A stretch of DNA of 9,844 nucleotides from Chloroflexota bacterium (GCA_020849725.1 JADLAZ010000301.1:1-9844), one strand, 5' to 3'. Shown: positions 1 to 4,893, counted from the first letter of the stretch. Translations and numbers: made by a program. Notes: generated by a model from the sequence alone, not told the origin.

Positions 1-293
1 GCCTCGATCACGTTGTACATGCCGACGATGTTGGCCTCGTGGATGGACGCCCAGGGCGCGCCAACGCTCGGCTCGCCGGCCATGTGGACGACCGCGTCGA
101 TGCCCGCCATCAGCGGCATGACCTGATCGTAATGAGCGATATCGGCCTGGACCACATCGGACACCGGCGGGTTGACGATCGGCGAGCGATTGTACTGCAG
201 GCGTAAGTCGTACCGGTCGTGCAACTGGTCGGCCAGGCTGCTGCCGATCCGGCCGGCCGCGCCGGTGATCAGGACGCGTTTGCGGGTGGCCAC
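1..293 (-). CDS. NAD(P)-dependent epimerase/dehydratase, uronate-dehydrogenase-like (N-terminal 97 aa; rest outside window)
   Basis: The first 97 residues of a Rossmann-fold sugar-nucleotide epimerase/dehydratase-type (extended SDR) enzyme. The dinucleotide-binding motif TGAAGRIG is at residues 10-17, an acidic-rich QADIAHYD segment with the adenine-contact Asp near residue 57 follows, and DAVVHMAGEPS (about 71-81) is the usual beta4 'HxAG' motif. The stretch reading EANIVGMYNVIEA matches the helix that follows in uronate dehydrogenase and related epimerases. The start is GTG at 293, chosen because AAAGGAGG sits 7 nt upstream. The catalytic YxxxK lies beyond the window, so the substrate cannot be named. 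The gene follows a 75-aa gene by 51 nt on the same strand and probably shares its promoter. Confidence 0.88.
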   Translation of the reverse strand, partial: MATRKRVLITGAAGRIGSSLADQLHDRYDLRLQYNRSPIVNPPVSDVVQADIAHYDQVMPLMAGIDAVVHMAGEPSVGAPWASIHEANIVGMYNVIE

Positions 294-344
294 GGGTCGT
301 CCTCCTTTGGGAGCATGGATGAGCCGGGACAGCGGGCGTCGGCG

Positions 345-572
345 TCAGGCGCGGGGCAATGGACCGGCCGCCAGCCGGCTCACCTCGGCCGCCGCGGTCG
401 CCAGGGCCTGCTGGGCCGCTTCCAGCGCGGCGCGGTCGGCATCGCCGGCCAGGCGCACACGCGCCAGGTAATGGCGCGTGCGCGCGTCCAACTCGCGGGC
501 CGTAGCTGCGATCGGGCCAAGCAGCGCCTGGGCGGTGTGGGGGTTGCAGTGGTACGGTGGCAATGTAGGCAT
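345..572 (-). CDS. Hypothetical 75-aa helical protein
   Basis: An unrecognised small protein. It starts at ATG 572, where AGGAAGGAG lies 7 nt upstream; an in-frame ATG at 668 would lie upstream of the likely promoter and is not favoured. The N-terminus (MPTLPPYHCNPHTAQ) is Pro/His-rich with one Cys; the remainder is Ala-, Arg- and Leu-rich with heptad-like hydrophobic spacing and is probably alpha-helical. There is no signal peptide or membrane span. It is the first gene of a probable two-gene unit with the epimerase-like gene downstream. The evidence for it being real is the RBS, the promoter and its place in the operon; I know no homologue. Confidence 0.6.
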   Translation of the reverse strand: MPTLPPYHCNPHTAQALLGPIAATARELDARTRHYLARVRLAGDADRAALEAAQQALATAAAEVSRLAAGPLPRA

Positions 573-613
573 CGGTATGCTCCTTCCTCGGTGCGGTCGG
601 GTCAATGCGGCGT

Positions 614-642
614 ATTCTAGGGGCGCACACCGCCCGCGCCAA
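614..642 (-). promoter_or_regulatory. Sigma70-type promoter for the 75-aa gene and epimerase
   Basis: Reading on the minus strand, -35 TTGGCG (642-637), a 17-bp spacer and -10 TAGAAT (619-614). Four of six and five of six positions match the consensus. Transcription would begin near 607, giving a 5' leader of about 35 nt to the ATG at 572. This supports the shorter start of the 75-aa protein. Confidence 0.55.
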
Positions 643-766
643 CGGCCACGGCGGCCGGCGATCGCCATCGACGCAGCCGCGGCGCCATGGTAGGCTGGGG
701 GTGACCGGGGCGCTGGCAGCCGGTGGCCGGTTGGCGCGACGCGGCGACGATGGGAAAGGAGCGACC

Positions 767-952
767 ATGCCCGAGGTGATTGTCAGCATGATGGAGGGGC
801 GGACCCTCGATCAGAAGCGCGAGCTGGTCCGCCGTCTGACTGAGGTCGTCGTCGAGGTCTGCAAGACCGACCCAGACGCGGTCTTGATCACGATCCTGGA
901 GAGCAAGCGCGAGCACAAGGCGAAAGCCGGCCTGCTGTTTTCCGACCGGTAG
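767..952 (+). CDS. 4-oxalocrotonate tautomerase-like protein
   Basis: A 61-aa protein of the tautomerase superfamily, the usual length of a 4-OT monomer (these assemble as hexamers). After Met removal the N-terminal Pro1 is the catalytic base, and the conserved EGR gives Arg11 in the mature numbering, as in Pseudomonas 4-OT. The segment ILESKREHKAKAGLLFSDR is the second beta strand and C-terminal tail. The position equivalent to Arg39 of 4-OT is Leu, and the usual Phe50/Trp position appears to be Lys (HKAKAG, where relatives often have HWAKAG). The reaction may therefore differ from canonical 2-hydroxymuconate tautomerisation. The ATG at 767 has AAAGGAG about 6 nt upstream. The gene is monocistronic and divergent from the 75-aa gene; no clear promoter was seen in 643-766. 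Confidence 0.88.
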   Translation: MPEVIVSMMEGRTLDQKRELVRRLTEVVVEVCKTDPDAVLITILESKREHKAKAGLLFSDR

Positions 953-1009
953 CCGGACCGTCGTCAGCGCCCAGATGCCCGACGCGGCAGCGCGCGCGGC
1001 TGGATTTTC

Positions 1010-1038
1010 TTGACAGGGCGGCCAGCGACGGCTATACT
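1010..1038 (+). promoter_or_regulatory. Strong sigma70-type promoter of the tRNA/RNase P RNA unit
   Basis: A perfect -35 TTGACA (1010-1015), a 17-bp spacer and -10 TATACT (1033-1038, five of six). Transcription should start near 1045, just before the tRNA-Thr at 1051. This is the best promoter in the window, as expected for stable RNA genes. The 57 bp between the tautomerase stop and this site hold nothing else recognisable. Confidence 0.85.
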
Positions 1039-1050
1039 TGCTCCAGGTTG

Positions 1051-1126
1051 GCCGACCTAGCTCAGTTGGTAGAGCAGCGCCCTCGTAATGCGCAGGTCAT
1101 CGGTTCGAGTCCGATGGTCGGCTCCA
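1051..1126 (+). tRNA. trnT: tRNA-Thr (anticodon CGT)
   Basis: A complete cloverleaf: acceptor GCCGACC (1051-1057) pairs with GGTCGGC (1116-1122), D stem GCTC/GAGC, anticodon loop CTCGTAA (1082-1088) with anticodon CGT at 1084-1086, T arm ATCGG-TTCGAGT-CCGAT. The discriminator is T and the CCA end (1124-1126) is encoded. The anticodon stem GCGCC/TGCGC has one C-T mismatch next to the loop (1081 with 1089). It reads ACG codons, common in GC-rich genomes. Confidence 0.95.
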
Positions 1127-1127
1127 G

Positions 1128-1213
1128 GCCGAAGTGGCGAAATGGCAGACGCGCTACGTTCAGGGCGTAGTGGGCAATAGCCCATGGGAGTTCGAGTCTC
1201 CCCTTCGGCACCA
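1128..1213 (+). tRNA. trnL: tRNA-Leu (anticodon CAG)
   Basis: A class II tRNA one base after tRNA-Thr. Acceptor GCCGAAG (1128-1134) pairs with CTTCGGC (1203-1209); anticodon stem CTACG/CGTAG encloses loop TTCAGGG with anticodon CAG at 1161-1163; the long variable arm TGGGC-aata-GCCC(A) lies at 1171-1184; T arm GGGAG-TTCGAGT-CTCCC. The CCA end is encoded (1211-1213). It decodes CUG, the dominant Leu codon here. Confidence 0.95.
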
Positions 1214-1220
1214 TGTCGCA

Positions 1221-1246
1221 CCGCCCGCGGTGTCAACCGCGGGCGG
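1221..1246. other. Perfect 10-bp hairpin between tRNA-Leu and RNase P RNA
   Basis: CCGCCCGCGG (1221-1230), a 6-nt loop and CCGCGGGCGG (1237-1246) form a perfect GC stem. No T-run follows, so it is not a classical intrinsic terminator. It may be a processing or pausing hairpin, or partial attenuator, between the tRNA pair and the RNase P RNA. Confidence 0.5.
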
Positions 1247-1255
1247 CGTCACGTC

Positions 1256-1613
1256 AAGAGAGGCGGGGATGGGTGATCGCTGACCCGTCCGTCGGGTCAG
1301 AGGAAAGTCCGAGCTGCACAGAGCAGGGTGCCCGGTGAAAGCCGGGGCGGCGTGGCGACAGCGCCGACAGTCCAGATTGGCACGTACTCACGGGCGCGTG
1401 AGAGCAACAGCGACCAGACCGCCCTCGCGGCGGGTGAAAAGGGCAATCCTCCCTGCAGCAATCTCCGAATCGGCCGGCAAAGACGGTGGCTCGCCGAGGC
1501 CGGAAGTCGAGAGCAGCCGCAGCGGCGACAAAGCGGCCGGTCCCGGGGCGAACCCGGAATCGAGATAGATGATCACCGGCAACAGAACTCGGCTTACGTT
1601 CTTCGCTTCTCTT
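1256..1613 (+). ncRNA. rnpB: RNase P RNA (type A-like)
   Basis: The catalytic RNA of RNase P, which removes tRNA 5' leaders. Helices found by eye: P1 AAGAGAGGCG (1256-1265) with CGCTTCTCTT (1604-1613, one G-U pair); P2 GGTGATC (1272-1278) with GATCACC (1571-1577); P3 TGACCCG-tccgt-CGGGTCA (1281-1299); and P4 from AAGuCCGAG (about 1305-1313, with the universal bulged U) and CTCGGCTT (1589-1596). The conserved blocks GAGGAAAGTCC (1300-1310), AGCAGGGTGCC, GGGTGAAAAGGGC and ACAGAACTCGGCTTAC are all present. Length is about 358 nt, normal for bacteria. The ends are set by the P1 pairing and are inferred to within a few bases. It lies between tRNA-Leu and tRNA-His, with only 4 nt before the latter. 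Confidence 0.95.
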
Positions 1614-1617
1614 GCAT

Positions 1618-1691
1618 GGTGCCCGTAGCTCAATCGGCAGAGCGCTGGTCTGTGGAACCAGAGGTCACGGGTTCAAGCCCCGTCGGGCACC
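1618..1691 (+). tRNA. trnH: tRNA-His (anticodon GTG)
   Basis: Acceptor GTGCCCG (1619-1625) pairs with CGGGCAC (1684-1690). The extra G at -1 (1618) typical of tRNA-His is encoded opposite discriminator C73 (1691). D stem GCTC/GAGC; anticodon stem CTGGT/ACCAG with loop CTGTGGA and anticodon GTG at 1652-1654; T arm ACGGG-TTCAAGC-CCCGT. The next bases are CTC, so CCA is not encoded, unlike the two upstream tRNAs, and must be added enzymatically. Confidence 0.95.
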
Positions 1692-1710
1692 CTCCCTCCA
1701 CTCATCTTCT

Positions 1711-1736
1711 GACCTACCCAGGTGAACGGGTAGGTC
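1711..1736 (+). terminator. Hairpin ending the stable-RNA unit
   Basis: GACCTACCC (1711-1719), loop AGGTGAAC and GGGTAGGTC (1728-1736): a perfect 9-bp stem 20 nt after tRNA-His. The following bases (CCCTGCTGTGTC) lack a T-run, so termination may be weak or Rho-assisted. Position is the main argument for calling it a terminator. Confidence 0.5.
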
Positions 1737-1838
1737 CCCTGCTGTGTCTAACTTTGCCGATCGGTCACATCGCCTGCGGTGACCAGCAGTGCGCCGAGAC
1801 GGGCGATCCTCCTCTGCCCGCGCGCCGCCGGCGGCTGC

Positions 1839-1847
1839 GTGTCTCTT
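1839..1847. repeat. Left 9-bp flanking repeat of the MITE-like element
   Basis: GTGTCTCTT directly before the left end of the element. The right flank (2056-2064) reads GTGTCTCCT, eight of nine identical in direct orientation. It looks like a decayed target-site duplication. The preceding 1737-1838 holds no gene or clear signal. Confidence 0.5.
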
Positions 1848-1922
1848 GGGTGCGTTTCAAGGTCATGCATAGCGGGCAGGGGCCGGCGACTGAAGTCGCG
1901 CCTCGGGGGCCTGTCGGCCACA

Positions 1923-1942
1923 AAACCTGCCTGCGCAGGTTT
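1923..1942. repeat. Internal hairpin 1 of the MITE-like element
   Basis: AAACCTGC-ctgc-GCAGGTTT, a perfect 8-bp stem with a 4-nt loop, followed on the plus strand by CTTCGG. It sits in the centre of the element, inside the terminal repeats. Confidence 0.7.
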
Positions 1943-1953
1943 CTTCGGTCCCA

Positions 1954-1979
1954 ACCCAGCCCGCCTCAGCGGGCTGGGT
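1954..1979. repeat. Internal hairpin 2 of the MITE-like element
   Basis: ACCCAGCCCGC, loop CTCA and GCGGGCTGGGT: a perfect 11-bp stem. With hairpin 1 and the terminal repeats the whole element could fold into one branched structure if transcribed. Confidence 0.75.
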
Positions 1980-2055
1980 GGCGCCGCAGCGCCCTCCAGG
2001 CGCAGTTTCAACCGCCGGCCCTCCTGCCCGCCATGCAAGAACTTGACGCGTACCC

Positions 2056-2064
2056 GTGTCTCCT
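2056..2064. repeat. Right 9-bp flanking repeat of the MITE-like element
   Basis: GTGTCTCCT directly after the right end, matching the left flank GTGTCTCTT except for one transition. It overlaps the first of three TCCTGGC copies upstream of the SDR gene. Confidence 0.5.
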
Positions 2065-2087
2065 GGCTTCCTGGCCCTCCTGGCCAG
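2061..2087. promoter_or_regulatory. Possible operator: three TCCTGGC copies and a CTGGCC-N5-GGCCAG dyad
   Basis: TCCTGGC occurs at 2061, 2069 and 2078, and CTGGCC (2071-2076) mirrors GGCCAG (2082-2087) around 5 bp. The 17-bp dyad covers the -35 region expected for the -10 at 2095. TetR-family proteins bind dyads of about this size, and a TetR-family gene lies in the same apparent operon. That link is inference. Confidence 0.4.
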
Positions 2088-2094
2088 CCTCCGC

Positions 2095-2100
2095 TATACT
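2095..2100 (+). promoter_or_regulatory. -10 element of the SDR/TetR operon promoter
   Basis: TATACT in the context GCTATACT, identical to the -10 context of the tRNA promoter. At a 17-bp spacing the -35 would be TGGCCC, a poor match, so the promoter may be weak or depend on an activator. Transcription would start near 2107. Confidence 0.45.
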
Positions 2101-2161
2101 CGGCCTCCGTGTCGCCGGTCCCTGCGGCGGCGACTGGCCGTGTCGCAAGGAGAGAGTGAGC

Positions 2162-2959
2162 GTGGCTTCGACCCCCAACCCGGCCCCCTGGGCCTTGATC
2201 CTGGGCGCGTCCAGTGGTTTTGGCGGCGCGACAGCGGTGTCGCTGGCGCGGGCTGGCTATCACATCGCCGGCGTCCACCTCGACCGCCGGGCCACGCTGC
2301 CGAACGCTGAGGCGGTGCAGGCGGATATCCGGGCCGCCGGCCGCGAGGCGGTGTTCTTCAACACCAATGCCGCCGACCCGGAGATCCGCAAGGAGATCCT
2401 GGATGCGCTGGCGGCGCGCTTCGCTGAGACACCGGGCACGATCCGAGTGCTGATGCACTCGCTCGCCTTCGGCACGCCGCTGCCGCTGATCGGCGAGAAC
2501 AAGGTCAACCAGCGCCAGATGGACATGACGCATGACGTGATGGGGCACAGCCTGGTCTACTGGTCAGTTGACCTGGTCGAGCGCGGCCTCATGGTCGCCG
2601 GCGGCCGCATCTTCGCCATGACCAGCGCCGGCGGCACGCGGGCGATCCGCCAGTATGGTCCGGTGTCGGCGGCCAAGGCCGTGCTGGAGGCGCACGTGCG
2701 CCAGCTCGCGCTGGAGTTGGCGCCGATGGATATTACCGTGAACGCCATCCGTGCCGGCGTCACCGACACCGCCGCGGCGCGCAAGATCCCAGAGTACGAG
2801 AAGTTGCTCGAGTTCGCGCGCAAGAGTAACCCGCACGGCCGCAATACGACGCCGGCCGATGTCGCGGCCGCCATCACCCTGCTGTCCGATCCGCGGTCGT
2901 ACTGGATCACCGGCAACACCATCGGCGTCGACGGCGGCGAGGACATCGTCGTCGGTTAG
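2162..2959 (+). CDS. Enoyl-ACP-reductase-like SDR (FabI/FabL type)
   Basis: A 265-aa short-chain dehydrogenase probably acting in the last step of fatty-acid elongation (NAD(P)H-dependent reduction of enoyl-ACP). Cofactor motif GASSGFG is at residues 15-21. The FabI-style MHSLAFG replaces the NNAG of classical SDRs. The catalytic pair is Tyr165-x6-Lys172 (YGPVSAAK), the enoyl-reductase spacing and not YxxxK. The outer Tyr of E. coli FabI (Tyr146) corresponds here to Ser155, and the C-terminal part (AGVTDTAA, GNTIGVDGG) resembles FabL. The GTG at 2162 is preferred because AAGGAG (2147-2152) is 9 nt upstream; an in-frame GTG at 2156 is too close. The reading frame stays open upstream to 1328, but that part is RNase P RNA, tRNA-His and the MITE. 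A role outside fatty-acid synthesis cannot be excluded. Confidence 0.85.
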   Translation: MASTPNPAPWALILGASSGFGGATAVSLARAGYHIAGVHLDRRATLPNAEAVQADIRAAGREAVFFNTNAADPEIRKEILDALAARFAETPGTIRVLMHSLAFGTPLPLIGENKVNQRQMDMTHDVMGHSLVYWSVDLVERGLMVAGGRIFAMTSAGGTRAIRQYGPVSAAKAVLEAHVRQLALELAPMDITVNAIRAGVTDTAAARKIPEYEKLLEFARKSNPHGRNTTPADVAAAITLLSDPRSYWITGNTIGVDGGEDIVVG

Positions 2960-3000
2960 GGCCGCCGCACGATCTCGGTGCGACCGAAGCGAGGCAGTCT

Positions 3001-3675
3001 ATGGCGACGACGCCCCAGGCGCCGACCAGCGCCGACCCCGCGCCTGACGCCGACCTCCCGGTGGTCGCACCACCTGCGCCACGCCGGCTCGATCGTGACG
3101 CGCGCCGCGCGCAGCTCATCGCCGCCGCAACGCGCGTCTTCGCCCGTCACGGCTACGCCGCCGTCGATGTCGCGGCGATCGTGGCCGAGGCGCGTGTGAC
3201 CCGCGGCACCTTCTACCTCTACTTCCCGACCAAGCGGGACGTGTTCCTGGCCGCGATCGACCAGTACCTGGAGGTCATCCAGCGCCAGCGTCGCCTGGCG
3301 CTGCCGGGCGCCGGCCGGGGGCTGCGGGCGCAACTGGCCGAGGCGTTCGCCGCAACACTGCGCTTCCAGGCCGAACATCGTGACCTGGCGCTGGTGGCGC
3401 TGAGGGACGGCTGGGGCGCCGATCCGGAGGCGACAGAGCGGCTGCGTGTCGCTGGCGTCGCCGCCAAGGCTGGCCTGGCCGCAACCTACGAGCGCCTCAT
3501 CGCCGCCGGCCGGCTGCGCGCCTGCGACACGCACCTGGCAGCGACCGCCGTCGGCGGCATGCTGCGCGAGGTGCTGCTGCACGAGGTCCTGATCGGCGGG
3601 CGCGTTGACGCCATCGACGCCATCGCCGCCGAGTTGGCCGATCTGGTCGCCGGTGGGCTGCGGCCGCGACGCTGA
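3001..3675 (+). CDS. TetR/AcrR-family transcriptional regulator
   Basis: A 224-aa one-component regulator. The N-terminal DNA-binding domain occupies residues 34-82: RDARRAQLIAAATRVFARHGY followed by the helix-turn-helix AAIVAEARVTRGTFYLYFPTKRDVF-type segment (58-82). The remaining 140 residues form the all-helical ligand and dimer domain, which names no ligand. A Pro/Ala-rich tail of about 28 residues precedes the domain; an in-frame GTG at 3061 could shorten it, but neither start has a strong Shine-Dalgarno (only GCGAGG before 3001). It lies 41 nt after the SDR gene and is probably cotranscribed, so control of that enzyme, perhaps through the dyad at 2071-2087, is a fair guess. It converges with ruvA, the stops 7 nt apart, with no terminator between. 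Confidence 0.9.
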   Translation: MATTPQAPTSADPAPDADLPVVAPPAPRRLDRDARRAQLIAAATRVFARHGYAAVDVAAIVAEARVTRGTFYLYFPTKRDVFLAAIDQYLEVIQRQRRLALPGAGRGLRAQLAEAFAATLRFQAEHRDLALVALRDGWGADPEATERLRVAGVAAKAGLAATYERLIAAGRLRACDTHLAATAVGGMLREVLLHEVLIGGRVDAIDAIAAELADLVAGGLRPRR

Positions 3676-3682
3676 CCGACGG

Positions 3683-4276
3683 CTACCGGCCCTGGCCGAT
3701 GTGGCGCAGGGCGGCCAGGACGCGCTGCTCCGGCGTCAAGTCGCGGCCGGCGTCGCCGAGCGCCTGCAGTGCCTGCAGCGCCTCGTCGGCGCTGTAGCCC
3801 AGTGCCTGCAGCGCCTCGACGGCGTCGGCGGTGGCCGCATCGGCGGCGACCGCGCTGCCGGCTGCCGCGCCGACCGAGGTGAGCTTGCCGCGCAGCTCGA
3901 GGATGATGCGCGCCGCCGTCTTGCGGCCGACGCCGGGCACCTTCGCCAGCAGGTTCGCATCCTCAGCCAGGATCGCCGCCTGCACCTGCGCCGGGCTGGC
4001 GAACGACAGGATGCTCAGGGCCAGGCGCGGACCAATGCCGGTGATGCCGAGCAGCGTCTCGAACAGGCGCAGTTCCTCGGTGGTGCGAAAGCCAAAGAGC
4101 TGGAGGATATCCTCGCGCACGTACAGATGTGTCTGCAGGGCAACGGACGCGCCGATCTCGCCCAGGTCGCGCAGCGTCGTCGCCGAGGTCGACACGCGCA
4201 GCACCACACCGCCGACGGCGACCAGCGCATGGTCGGCGCCACGCCCCTCCAGCGTGCCCCGGACGGCGGCAATCAT
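3683..4276 (-). CDS. ruvA: Holliday junction branch migration protein RuvA
   Basis: A 197-aa protein, close to the family norm of about 200. RuvA tetramers hold the four-way junction open and load the RuvB motor. Domain I (about 1-64) is the OB fold; the acidic pin REDI contains Glu55 and Asp56, the same numbers as in E. coli. Domain II (65-135) has two helix-hairpin-helix motifs, GITGIGPRLA and KVPGVGRKTAARII. A flexible Ala-rich linker (136-150) leads to the C-terminal RuvB-binding domain (about 151-197). The start ATG 4276 is chosen because the family begins MIAxxxGxL; reading further upstream only adds non-homologous sequence overlapping dcd. The Shine-Dalgarno (GGTAGGCGGG) covers the dcd stop, 5 nt away, suggesting translational coupling. 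ruvC and ruvB are not in the window. Confidence 0.95.
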   Translation of the reverse strand: MIAAVRGTLEGRGADHALVAVGGVVLRVSTSATTLRDLGEIGASVALQTHLYVREDILQLFGFRTTEELRLFETLLGITGIGPRLALSILSFASPAQVQAAILAEDANLLAKVPGVGRKTAARIILELRGKLTSVGAAAGSAVAADAATADAVEALQALGYSADEALQALQALGDAGRDLTPEQRVLAALRHIGQGR

Positions 4277-4281
4277 CCCGC

Positions 4282-4893
4282 CTACCGCGCGCCGCGCGCC
4301 AGCGGCGACGCCAGCCGGCCGCTGACGACGTCGCGGTCGGTGTACAGTTTCGGCAGCATGTCCAGCGGCGACCATTCCGGCTGGGCCTGCTGGCCGTACT
4401 TGCCAGTGTACTCGCGCAGCGTCGGGCCGACCTCATAGAACAGGATTTGTGCCACGCGCAGGCCAACCGGCAGAACGATCATAGCGTGCGAGTGGTTGGT
4501 AATCTCCATCGTCCAGCGGGCGACGTAGCCAACATCGCCGACGCCGGCGCACTTGCAGACGCTGAGGCACGAGCGGCCGATGCTGGAGCGCGAGCGCATC
4601 GAGGTGGTGAACCCATTGATACCGCCGACGACCTCCTGGGTGTGGCACAGGATGGTGTCGCCTGGCCGGATGGCGATCACGTCGTCGCCGGCGCGGCGCG
4701 GCTCGCCCCAGAAGGCGCGCGTGTCGTCCTCGCGCGTGAAGTCGACGGTCAGCAAGTTGCGGTTCGGCTCGAAGAACCACTCGCCGAGGCGGACATCATA
4801 GGAGTTGGTGCCCAACTGCTGCTGGTCGAACGGGGTGATGATGATGTTGCCCTGCTCCAGCTCCTGGAGGATGCGCCGGTCCGAGAGCAGCAT
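4282..4893 (-). CDS. dcd: dCTP deaminase
   Basis: A 203-aa protein of the Dcd/dUTPase fold that deaminates dCTP to dUTP (some members also hydrolyse dUTP to dUMP), feeding dTTP synthesis. It begins MLLSDRRILQELEQG, typical of Dcd. The active-site block RSSIGR gives Ser103 and Arg107, and Glu130 in WTMEITN is the catalytic acid; the Arg-to-Glu spacing of 23 residues equals that of E. coli Arg115-Glu138. TNSYDVRLG and the C-terminal EYTGKYGQQ are further family motifs. The ATG at 4893 has AGGAG about 10 nt upstream. The segment 47-72 is longer than I recall in E. coli Dcd. It lies between the DUF192 gene (79 nt upstream) and ruvA (5 nt downstream) on the same strand. Whether it is mono- or bifunctional is not clear from sequence. 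Confidence 0.92.
   Translation of the reverse strand: MLLSDRRILQELEQGNIIITPFDQQQLGTNSYDVRLGEWFFEPNRNLLTVDFTREDDTRAFWGEPRRAGDDVIAIRPGDTILCHTQEVVGGINGFTTSMRSRSSIGRSCLSVCKCAGVGDVGYVARWTMEITNHSHAMIVLPVGLRVAQILFYEVGPTLREYTGKYGQQAQPEWSPLDMLPKLYTDRDVVSGRLASPLARGAR

Larger units (their letters stand above)
1848..2055. mobile_element. 208-bp MITE-like non-autonomous element
   Basis: The two ends are imperfect inverted repeats: left 1848-1910 and the complement of 1991-2055 agree at about 50 of 63 positions plus a 2-nt gap. Well-kept blocks include GGGT, TCAAG, TGCAT, GCGGGCAGG, GGCCGGCG, TGAA and GCGCCT. The outer ends are GGGTGCG and GGGTACG. A 9-bp direct repeat with one mismatch borders both ends. 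The centre (1911-1990) has two perfect hairpins and no protein-coding sequence that I can support. This is the architecture of a miniature inverted-repeat transposable element mobilised in trans; the transposase family is unknown. It fills most of the gene-free stretch 1737-2161. A large dispersed extragenic palindrome of another origin is the alternative. Confidence 0.65.

Noticed and set aside
1711..1736. Reading the 9-bp hairpin after tRNA-His as a CRISPR repeat or riboswitch
   Set aside because: It is a single copy, short, and has no neighbouring repeats or downstream gene close by; a terminator role is simpler.
1764..1785. GGTCAC-N10-GTGACC dyad upstream of the MITE-like element
   Set aside because: Only 6 bp per arm, no promoter or gene adjacent; expected by chance in this composition.
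1839..2064. The 208-bp element as a tRNA-adjacent integration (att) site of a genomic island
   Set aside because: There is no partial tRNA copy, integrase or island cargo; the genes on both sides are housekeeping.
1328..2161. Open reading frame upstream of and in frame with the SDR gene
   Set aside because: It crosses RNase P RNA, tRNA-His, the hairpin and the MITE-like element; the SDR homology begins only after 2162, where there is a ribosome binding site.
1748..2548. 266-codon minus-strand open frame
   Set aside because: It is antisense to the SDR gene and crosses the MITE-like element; no recognisable domain and no ribosome binding site; a product of high GC.
2956..3582. Minus-strand open frame opposite the TetR-family gene
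   Set aside because: No domain; the opposite strand encodes an unmistakable TetR helix-turn-helix.
4277..4375. N-terminal extension of RuvA
   Set aside because: It would overlap dcd, is not RuvA-like, and the MIAAVRG start with its own Shine-Dalgarno lies at 4276.
3605..4438. Plus-strand open frame opposite ruvA
   Set aside because: It is fully antisense to the clear RuvA and Dcd coding sequences and has no family match.
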